57,503 nt of DNA from NCBI GenBank assembly GCA_030705955.1, contig JAUZPL010000021.1, forward strand, positions 1 to 57,503, written 5' to 3'. The notes under the pieces were generated by a model. That model searched no databases and was not told the origin of the DNA. It saw only the letters and a program-made list of their open reading frames with translations. Positions within the stretch are counted from its first letter, which is position 1. Each line of letters starts with the position of its first letter. The DNA comes from Bacillota bacterium (lineage in GTDB: Bacteria > Bacillota > Bacilli > Bacillales > Cytobacillaceae). Positions 8,422 through 16,100 of the stretch are shown here, in pieces. Both the position numbers and the translations under genes were made by a program.

Positions 8422-9186
8422 ATGGAGTATACAGTGCAAAAGCTAGCTCAAATGGCGGGAATCAGTACTAGAACATTACGGTACTATGATGAGATTGGAA
8501 TTCTTAAGCCGGCAAGAATTAACTCGTCAGGATACCGGATATATGGGGGAAAAGAAGTAAACCTGCTACAACAAATCCTTTTTTACCGTGAACTGGGGAT
8601 GAATTTAGATAGTATCAAGGAAATTGTCACTTCCCCAACATTTGATGGAGCAAAAGCACTAAGGGAACACCGTGAGAGCCTTCTTGAAAAAAGACGGCAA
8701 TTGGATTTGTTAATTTCCAATGTTGACAAAACCATTGCTACAAAGGAAGGAAGAATAACGATGACGGATCAAGAAAAATTTGAAGGCTTCAAACAAAAGT
8801 TAATGGATGATAATGAAAAGAAATATGGCAAGGAAATTCGGGAAAAATATGGTGAGGACGCGATAAACAAGTCAAATAACAAAATTAAAAATATGACACA
8901 AGAACAGCATGAAGAAATCACAAAGCTTTCCAATGATGTTCTTGAAACACTTTACGCTGCATTTCAAACAGGTGACCCTGCGAGTGTGTTAGCTCAAAAG
9001 ACAGCGGATTTGCATCGGCAATTCTTAAGTTTTTATTGGGATCACTACTCCAAAGAAGCCCATGCTACTATTGCTCAAATGTATGTAGATGATGAAAGAT
9101 TTACAGCTTACTATGACGTGAAACAGCCCGGTGCTGCTGCCTTTTTAAGAGACGCAGTCCTTATTTACACAGGAATGAAAAAATAA
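8422..9186 (+). CDS. MerR-family regulator with TipAS ligand domain
   Basis: 254 residues: an N-terminal winged helix (residues 1-70; TVQKLAQMAGISTRTLRYYDEIGIL is the family hallmark), a coiled-coil dimer helix (about 75-115), and a C-terminal TipAS-type helical domain (about 130-250) that in TipA and Mta captures thiopeptides or other drugs. The start is ATG at 8422 after AGGAGGTGAG; in-frame upstream codons run through the promoter and are not used. The 19-bp-spaced promoter indicates self-activation. The obvious candidate target, the DMT transporter, is upstream of this promoter rather than downstream, so other target genes may lie elsewhere. Confidence 0.9.
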   Translation: MEYTVQKLAQMAGISTRTLRYYDEIGILKPARINSSGYRIYGGKEVNLLQQILFYRELGMNLDSIKEIVTSPTFDGAKALREHRESLLEKRRQLDLLISNVDKTIATKEGRITMTDQEKFEGFKQKLMDDNEKKYGKEIREKYGEDAINKSNNKIKNMTQEQHEEITKLSNDVLETLYAAFQTGDPASVLAQKTADLHRQFLSFYWDHYSKEAHATIAQMYVDDERFTAYYDVKQPGAAAFLRDAVLIYTGMKK

Positions 9187-9270
9187 GCTATGAGGAAGCA
9201 GGAAACCCATTTGGAATTCCTGTTTCTTTTTTTGCTATAATCGAGGTATGGAATAAACAAAGGGGGAGAT

Positions 9271-9774
9271 ATGGTGTATCATCGTTTATGGACTGCGGTA
9301 AATATTATTCTTATTGTTGGTACGATTATTTACATATGGTTCTTTAGTTCACATAATAATTCCTATATTATTACAAGTCAGTTTTTGGCACAGATTGCCA
9401 TTATTCTTTTCTTTATTAATGTGAACATGTATTTTATCTTTCTAGTTATTCGAAAAACATCAATCCGAAAAGTAAAGATTCATCTTGCTAAATTTTCAAG
9501 AATAATGATGAAATGGCATATAAAAATAGGGGTTATTGCCACAATCATTATAATTGGACATGCTTCTATTAATTTATTTCAAGTTGGACCAGTGGTAGGG
9601 TTTACCCATCCTAAATTAGTAACTGGTTATTTGGCAATCCTTTTACTCTCTGTTACATTATTTGCAGGTTATTTACGGCATAAGAGGGCGTCTGGTTTTA
9701 GAAGGAAGTTTCATCTTGTTTCCGCTTTTGTCTTTTTGGCTGCTTTCTTACTTCATATGTTTATTTTCATTTAA
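9271..9774 (+). CDS. Small integral membrane protein, possible haem-binding
   Basis: 167 residues with about five hydrophobic helices (10-30, 35-62, 86-105, 117-135, 148-167). Histidines occur in or at the ends of helices (MKWHI, IIIIGHASI, RRKFHLV, LLHMFIFI), a spacing reminiscent of cytochrome b561 or ferric-reductase-like proteins; this is a resemblance only. The SD AAGGGGGAG precedes ATG. It is flanked by its own bidirectional terminator. Function unknown. Confidence 0.7.
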   Translation: MVYHRLWTAVNIILIVGTIIYIWFFSSHNNSYIITSQFLAQIAIILFFINVNMYFIFLVIRKTSIRKVKIHLAKFSRIMMKWHIKIGVIATIIIIGHASINLFQVGPVVGFTHPKLVTGYLAILLLSVTLFAGYLRHKRASGFRRKFHLVSAFVFLAAFLLHMFIFI

Positions 9775-9806
9775 AAAAGCAGAATCCCGGGGGTTCTGCT
9801 TTTTTG
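9774..9806. terminator. Bidirectional terminator
   Basis: AAAAAAGCAGAAtccc / gggggTTCTGCTTTTTT forms a strong hairpin with T runs on both strands. It serves the membrane protein gene (plus) and the YpbS-like gene (minus), which converge here. Confidence 0.9.
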
Positions 9807-9811
9807 CACTA

Positions 9812-10066
9812 TTATAATTTCAATACATACTCACGAACCATATCAGTTGTTACAAGCCTACGTGTAGGAACAATCCCTTTTTTTGCAAGTTCGTTTATTT
9901 TATTTGTCACTTCATTTATTTTATCAGTTGTAAATTCTTTTCCTTCCTTACATAATTCAACGGCTTCTGAAATATATTCTTCTCTTTTTGTATCTAGTGT
10001 TAAAAAGTCATTAATTCTCTGGTTTTGCTTATTTACATGTTTTGTAATCTCATTATGTACACTCAT
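9812..10066 (-). CDS. YpbS-like DUF2533 protein
   Basis: 84 residues, charged and predicted mostly helical, soluble, without signal or membrane segment. The closing KKGIVPTRRLVTTDMVREYV and the size fit the DUF2533 family (B. subtilis YpbS), function unknown; the family assignment is from memory of the sequence and is moderate. The start is ATG at 10066; the in-frame GTG nine bases upstream belongs to the SD (GGAGTGG). Monocistronic. Confidence 0.65.
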   Translation of the reverse strand: MSVHNEITKHVNKQNQRINDFLTLDTKREEYISEAVELCKEGKEFTTDKINEVTNKINELAKKGIVPTRRLVTTDMVREYVLKL

Positions 10067-10273
10067 AAATTCCACTCCATTTATAGTTAAATACCTTTCT
10101 AATCATATTAACAAGTTCGAGAACCAAAGTTAAGTAAAAAGGAATAAAAAGTAATGATCCTTTAGGATGAAAATAAAATTAGGAAGAACATTTTTTATTT
10201 CCATATTTTAAAATATAATGGAGATAGAGACAGTTCACAAAGTTGTTAAAAATGGGTTAGGAGGGGAATAAAA

Positions 10274-10504
10274 ATGATAAGAATGGCGGTTTCTGGAGTA
10301 CTTGGATTTATTCTGTTAATTGTGGAATCCCTCATTGTGATGAAGATAAAAGGCTATAAAACTATAGAATATGGTGAGTTAACTCCTTTTATTAATGTAT
10401 GGGCAATGAATTTCTTTTTCGTTTATTCAATCCTTACTCAAATGATCAATTGGTATGAAAACAGAGTGGCTACGGCAAAAGGGGAAGAAGATCATTTTTA
10501 TTAA
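10274..10504 (+). CDS. Small two-helix membrane protein
   Basis: 76 residues with two hydrophobic segments (about 5-24 and 42-60) and a charged C-terminus ending EEDHFY. It has a strong SD (AGGAGGGG) and a terminator right after it, so it is very likely expressed as a single gene. I do not recognise the family. Confidence 0.7.
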   Translation: MIRMAVSGVLGFILLIVESLIVMKIKGYKTIEYGELTPFINVWAMNFFFVYSILTQMINWYENRVATAKGEEDHFY

Positions 10505-10522
10505 TAATTGTATATTGGTTTT

Positions 10523-10558
10523 AGCGCCCCAATCAACCATGATTAGGACGCTTTTTTT
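10523..10558 (+). terminator. Terminator of the small membrane protein gene
   Basis: The 13-bp arms 10523-10535 and 10540-10552 pair at 11 positions around a four-base loop, followed by seven T. Confidence 0.85.
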
Positions 10559-10776
10559 ATTCATTATGGTTGGTGATTGGAGCGGAAATCAACAGACAAA
10601 TTTAACAAAACCTATTTTTTAGAAAAATGCTCATGTTGAAACTAAACAACGATATGTATGTAAAAGGCGTTTTTGTTGACTAATAATGAACAAAGTGATA
10701 AGCCTAATGATGGAGACTGTCGAAATTTGTCATCTTTGTTACAAAAGCTAGTGTTCAAAAATTGTTCACCTCTTTT

Positions 10777-10820
10777 TGTGAGAATTATCACATATGCAAC
10801 ATAAATAACGGGAGTATAGT
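10777..10820 (+). promoter_or_regulatory. Fnr/Crp-type operator at a class II promoter
   Basis: TGTGA-GAATTA-TCACA (10777-10792) is a perfect match to the TGTGA-N6-TCACA palindrome used by Fnr in B. subtilis. The -10 TATAGT (10815-10820) puts the predicted start near 10827, so the site is centred about 42 bp upstream, the standard activating position. The same sequence also resembles a Rex box (15 of 18 positions), so redox control by either protein is possible. Confidence 0.72.
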
Positions 10821-10863
10821 TCATTCGTAAACAAAATTACTTCTCGCTCGGAGGCGGAAAATC

Positions 10864-11760
10864 ATGAACAAATTCGTTAAAAAAGGAACCATCGCAGTAG
10901 CATTGATTTCGGCTCTTTCATTTTCATTGGCAGGATGTGGGACAAGCAATAGCCCAACAAAAACAGCGTCTGCAAAAGAGAAGACAGTAACAGCAAAAGC
11001 AAATACAACTGACACTCAAAGTCAAACTACTCAAACTGATAGTGGTTACAATCAATACCTTGTTATTGAGCCAGGTGGAAAACTAGGACCTGATGGAAAA
11101 ATGCATGATGCTTTTATAAATGGTGATATTAAAATCACTGAAGGACAGCCTGTTACTTTACACTTCCTAAACTTTGATGGTGGAACACATACCTACACAT
11201 CTGCTGATTTAGGATTAAATGTTCAAATCAAAGGATCTACAAAAAAAGGTCAACCTGAAGAAACCACTTATACATTCACACCAAGTAAAACAGGTACATT
11301 CAATTGGATGTGTGCAGACAAATGTGATGGTGACAACGGCCAATGGGCAATGGTGCAAAAAGGTTATATGCAAGGAACTATCACAGTTTTACCATCAACA
11401 AACAAAGTTCAATATGTATCAATGGTTGTAAATCCAGGATATAAACTAGGTTCAGATGGAAAGTTACACGATGCTTTTGCAAATGCTGATATTACGGTAA
11501 AAGCTGGTCAGCCTGTTGAATTAACTGTTTATAACTTTGATGGTGGAGACCATACTGTTACTAGCAAAGACCTTGGATTAAACTTGAATGTAGTACCAAG
11601 TAAAACAAATGGTACTCCTAGCGTATCAACAGTTCAATTTACCCCAACTAAAACAGGTAAATTTATGTGGAACTGTGCAGATAAATGTGATGGTCAAAAC
11701 GGCCAGTGGGCAATGGCTCAAAGCGGTTATATGATGGGTAATATTAATGTAGTTCAATAA
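10864..11760 (+). CDS. Lipoprotein with two CuA-like cupredoxin domains
   Basis: 298 residues. A lipoprotein signal ends in the lipobox LAGC with Cys25, then a Thr/Ser/Lys-rich linker (30-60) and two homologous cupredoxin-like domains (about 64-176 and 184-298). Each repeats the pattern HDAF (His81, His202), GGTHT or GGDHT (His109, His230), then CADKC (Cys150/154, Cys271/275) and Met163 or Met284. The Cys-x3-Cys resembles the CuA site of cytochrome oxidase subunit II, but the His normally four residues after the second Cys is absent. It would sit on the outer face of the membrane, probably as an electron carrier or copper protein. The Fnr-type promoter points to low-oxygen expression. SD GGAGGCGG. 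Confidence 0.85.
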   Translation: MNKFVKKGTIAVALISALSFSLAGCGTSNSPTKTASAKEKTVTAKANTTDTQSQTTQTDSGYNQYLVIEPGGKLGPDGKMHDAFINGDIKITEGQPVTLHFLNFDGGTHTYTSADLGLNVQIKGSTKKGQPEETTYTFTPSKTGTFNWMCADKCDGDNGQWAMVQKGYMQGTITVLPSTNKVQYVSMVVNPGYKLGSDGKLHDAFANADITVKAGQPVELTVYNFDGGDHTVTSKDLGLNLNVVPSKTNGTPSVSTVQFTPTKTGKFMWNCADKCDGQNGQWAMAQSGYMMGNINVVQ

Positions 11761-11767
11761 TAAAAAC

Positions 11768-11801
11768 AAAACAGGGCACCTAAAAAAGGTTGCCCTGTTT
11801 T
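11768..11801. terminator. Terminator between the cupredoxin and HupE-like genes
   Basis: AAAACAGGGCACC (11768-11780) pairs with GGTTGCCCTGTTTT (11788-11801), one bulge. T-rich or A-rich flanks serve both converging genes. Confidence 0.85.
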
Positions 11802-11840
11802 GTTTTCTTTGGTCACCTAGCTATTCATCCTCATATTCTT

Positions 11841-12977
11841 TTATCCTAACATTCTTTGAAAAAACCAAATTGTTCCTAAAATAAAAATGGATGTCGATCC
11901 AAAGTTTATGAACTTTTTATATCCATTTGTAGTTTGTAATTTAAATAGGATTGGAACTAATGTTAAAACTATAATCAATTGAATAATTTCAATACCAACA
12001 TTAAAGTTTAATAAGGCAATTGCCAAATCCGGTTTTGGAAGATTCATTTCTTTTAATAAACTTGCAAATCCAAGTCCATGGATCAAGCCGAAAAAGAAGG
12101 TGATAACCCATCTGAATTTTATTTTGTTTCTAAAGATATTTTCAATTGCAATATAGCAAATACTCAAAGCAATCATGGATTCAACAAATCTTGAAGGCAA
12201 CTCAATAAATCCTAGTACAGCTAGGGACAGGGTTATACAGTGTGCAATGGTAAAAGCAGTAACTGTAGTTATGTACTGTTTAATAGATTGTTTTCTTATT
12301 AAAAGGGCAAAAATAAATAATAGGTGATCATATCCTGTTAATATGTGCTTCATCCCCAGAACCAAAAATGAACCCCATGAAGTATGTGATAAAGATGGTC
12401 TTTGAGGGGAAGGGAGTGTTACCCCAGCTTGTTGCTGTATTTGTTGATTTTCAGCTAGTAACATAGTCCAATCGCGATTTTTGCCCTGTAAAGCAGCTTC
12501 GCTTATTTGGCCTTCATAATCTATAGATAAAAGGTTTGTATAACTACTAAAATTACGACCTTCATAAAAAATATCATCAAGAAGTTTAACTGTACTACCT
12601 GCGGCATAAGTAGGGTAAATAAAATGGATTGTAGCCACTTCTTTATCACCCTTTTTTTCTATCTTAAGGTTGCTTACTTTCGATGTTTGTTGTTTACCAT
12701 TTACCTCTAGCACAACGCTATCCTCAATCCATTCTTGCAGACGATATTTAATTTTCGTGAACTCTTGATTGTTTAATTTCCCATCATTGTTTTGATCACC
12801 GCCAATTCCCTCAATGACGGATAAGGTATCTATTGAATAGGTTAATTCTGTTCTATTTTGTGTTAGGGTAAGATTTGTGAATGCAGCACTAAAAGCATGG
12901 GCAAGGCTTGTCCTAGGTGCAAATAATAGTGAAATAACGAGAAGTGAAATAATCTTCCTTTTAATAGATTTCCCCAA
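11841..12977 (-). CDS. HupE/UreJ-2 family membrane protein with EF-hand
   Basis: 378 residues. A signal peptide (about 1-27, ending SLAHA) leads to an extracytoplasmic domain of about 170 residues holding a perfect EF-hand loop, DQNNDGKLNNQE (61-72), then about seven membrane helices from residue 200. The membrane part carries the family motifs GMKHILTGYDHLLFI, FTIAHCITLSLAVL and FFGLIHGLGFASLL. HupE/UreJ relatives are linked to nickel, cobalt or other metal transport, but members with this long outside domain are uncharacterised. The start is TTG at 12977 after AAGGGGG. It converges with the Fnr-controlled cupredoxin gene. Confidence 0.85.
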   Translation of the reverse strand: MGKSIKRKIISLLVISLLFAPRTSLAHAFSAAFTNLTLTQNRTELTYSIDTLSVIEGIGGDQNNDGKLNNQEFTKIKYRLQEWIEDSVVLEVNGKQQTSKVSNLKIEKKGDKEVATIHFIYPTYAAGSTVKLLDDIFYEGRNFSSYTNLLSIDYEGQISEAALQGKNRDWTMLLAENQQIQQQAGVTLPSPQRPSLSHTSWGSFLVLGMKHILTGYDHLLFIFALLIRKQSIKQYITTVTAFTIAHCITLSLAVLGFIELPSRFVESMIALSICYIAIENIFRNKIKFRWVITFFFGLIHGLGFASLLKEMNLPKPDLAIALLNFNVGIEIIQLIIVLTLVPILFKLQTTNGYKKFINFGSTSIFILGTIWFFQRMLG

Positions 12978-13160
12978 ACCCTATTCCCCCTTAAAAAATA
13001 AAATACTTTACTTCTATCATATGGATCCCCTTTAGTTTTTAGAGTACCTTTTTTAGTTATAATTTCTAAAAAAATAAATAATTTTAATATATTCTTGACC
13101 TGTCTACGATAAATATAAATTGTACCAATGTTTTTTAAATTATATAAAAGGGGGAATTAG

Positions 13161-16100
13161 ATGGGGAAAAGGCCTTTTAAAAAGTGGAGTAGTGTAGGAC
13201 TTTCAGCCTTGCTGCTTGGTGGATCGTTTCTACCCAATCTTGCAATGCATGCTAAGGCAGCTCAATTTGGAAATGTTGTCATTAGTGAAGTTTATGGTGG
13301 GGGAGGGAACGTTGGCGCAAAATACAAAAATGACTTTATTGAGCTTTACAATCCGACTGAAAAAGAAATCAGTCTAGATGGGTGGACTGTGCAGTATGCT
13401 TCAGCATCCGGGACTAGTTACCAGCTTACGAAACTAACAGGTTCCATTAAAGCTCATGGATACTATTTAGTTCAAGAGGGGAAAGGATCAGGAGGTACAG
13501 ACGATCTGCCAGCACCTAATATTATTGGTACCATGAATATGTCAGGAACCGCCGGGAAGGTAGCACTATCAAAAGGTATCACTGCTATAACGGGTAAAGC
13601 AGATGCTAATGTAATAGACTTTGTTGGCTTTGGGTCAGCAAACGACTTTGAAGGTACGGGACCAACTCTAGCACCCTCCAATACGAAAAGTGTGGAAAGA
13701 TTGGCGAACGATAGTTCTGATCCGACTGGAGAAGGCGCAGGCAATGGAAATGGCTGGGATACAAATGACAATGCAATGAACTTTGTTCAAGCAGATCCGA
13801 ACCCGCAAAATTCTAGTTCACCACAAGAACCTGCACTAACAATCCCTGACCCACCTGTAGAAGGGATTACCTACTTGGGTGATGTTAGAGATAACACTAG
13901 CGATGGTCAGCCAAAACTGTTAGGGCAAACCGTGACTGTGGAAGGGACTGTAACCGTAGCAAATAATATAGTTGGTTCCAATTCATTCTATATTCAGGAT
14001 GATACGGGTGGTATGAATGTTTTTGGCAGTACACAGGAAGTTACAGCTGGAAGTAAGGTGAAAATAACCGGTACTGTCGCATTTTATAGAGGTTTAACTG
14101 AAATCAGTCCTACTTCTATAGAGGCAACTGGGGACGGAAAAACCATTACCCCGAAGGAAATTAGTAAGCTTGCTGTGTTTAATACTTATAACACGGCTGA
14201 ACCTCTTGAAGGTACACTGGTCTCTATGAGAGGAAAAGTGACAAATATTCCTGATGCTTCTTCTGGAGGAGGAAGAAATATTACTTTAACCGATGATGCA
14301 GGTAAGACAGTCTTGGTTAGGGTAATGGATAGTACAGGGGTGGACGCAGTAAATAGTTTTAAAGTTGGAAGCTACTATAATATTACTGGTATTGTGGGTC
14401 AGTACGATTCGACAACTCCATATGATAGTGGTTACCAAGTCTTTCCTCGTAATAATAGTGATATAAATGAATATTTCGCACTTTCTTTAACACATGATCC
14501 TATCACAACAGGCTATAAAGGGACAGATGTAAATTTCATGGCCACCGCAACCGGAGCTGATACGGTTACCGTCTATTACAAAGAAACATCCGCATCATCC
14601 TATACATCACTGCCAATGGTTAAAAACAGCCAAGATCAATACAAGGCAGTTTTACCTGCTTCTACTCTTCCATTATCAGGATTTGTCTATTACATTGTAG
14701 CAAAAAATAAATCAGAGGTGAAAACAGCGGGGACAGCAGATGCACCTTTTTCAGTAAAAGTTGAGTTAGACAGCCAAGGGCCGGAAGTAACCGGTTTTCA
14801 ACCAGCAAGTAATGCAATTGTTGAAACATATACACCTGATATTAGTTTCCAAATCAATGATCCAAGTGGTGTTGATACTTCTAAACTATCGGTTAAATTA
14901 GATGGTCAAGATGTTGGGTCTACTATTTCTGATAATCAGGTTCAATTACAGCTTATAAATGAGCTTACAGTTGGAACCCATACCGTTGTGGTAGAAGCTT
15001 ATGACACAAAAGGAAACAAAAGCATTATTTCATGGTCCTTTACAGTTGCAAAACCCTTTACAGGTGGTAATCACTATCGAGGTACAACACACAACCATAC
15101 TCAAATTTCACATGATGCTGCAGGAACACCTGAAGATGCCCTAAAGGCAGGAAAAGCCCATGGTTACGACTGGTTTGCTTTTTCTGACCATTCACATGAT
15201 ATCGATGCAACACTCGTAGACAAAGATACTGTCGACCATAATGGTATGCCTGAAAGAAAAGGCGGAGACAATTGGCAGCTTACAAAAGATCTTGCCAAAC
15301 AGTATACGAAGGATGGAGATTATGTTGTTTTTCCAGCGTTTGAAATGACCTCAACGACATGGGGACATTCCAATGTTTTCGGTACAGATAACTTTATTGA
15401 CCGAAAAATGAACGGAGGCAAATATCAGGATTTAAATCAATATTATGCATGGGTCTTAACCTATGATAATGTTGCTGCTCAGTTTAACCACCCAGACATG
15501 TCAGCAAACGCCTTTAATAATTTTATGCCATATGACCAAAGAGTGGATAAACTGTTTACGATGCTTGAGGTTGGAAATGGTTCGGGGAACTATGCATATG
15601 TCAATGCTGAAAAAAAATTCTTTAGCGCACTTGATTTAGGGTGGCATATAGCTCCAACCTTTGGAGAGGATAACCATGACGCAACATGGGGTCAAACTTT
15701 AAACAGGACCGTTATTGTCTCTAGTGATTTATCACAGGATTCATTATTACATTCCATGAGAAATATGCGAGTTTACATGGAGGAAGATCCTAATTTTAAG
15801 CTAGATGTTTTAGCTAATGGACAATACATGGGTGCTGTTGTTGATAGTAAATCATTAAAATTTGATATAAAAGGATCTGACCCTGTAGCAGAGTCTAATT
15901 CTATGCCACAATATAATTTCCTTCCATCTTCTTATAAGTCAGATGACCGTATTCAAAAAGTAGAGCTAATAAGTAATGGATCAAAAGTGGTTGATTCCAT
16001 TCAACCAATGACAAAAGACTTTACTTGGAGCCCGGCTGTTGAGGTAACTGGAGGACAGCAATGGTTTGTTGTAAAGGTTACCCAAATGGACGGGGAACAT

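Larger units (their letters stand above)
10505..10863. other. Gene-free stretch before the cupredoxin gene
   Basis: It contains the terminator at 10523-10558, AT-rich DNA without a credible reading frame, and the Fnr/Crp-type operator and promoter at 10777-10820. Confidence 0.7.

Noticed and set aside
10734-10744. TTTGTTACAAA as a ResD site
   Set aside because: The match to the ResD consensus is too short and degenerate to support a call.
10642-10824. 60-codon minus-strand frame over the Fnr-type promoter
   Set aside because: No SD or conserved character, and it overlaps a convincing regulatory region.
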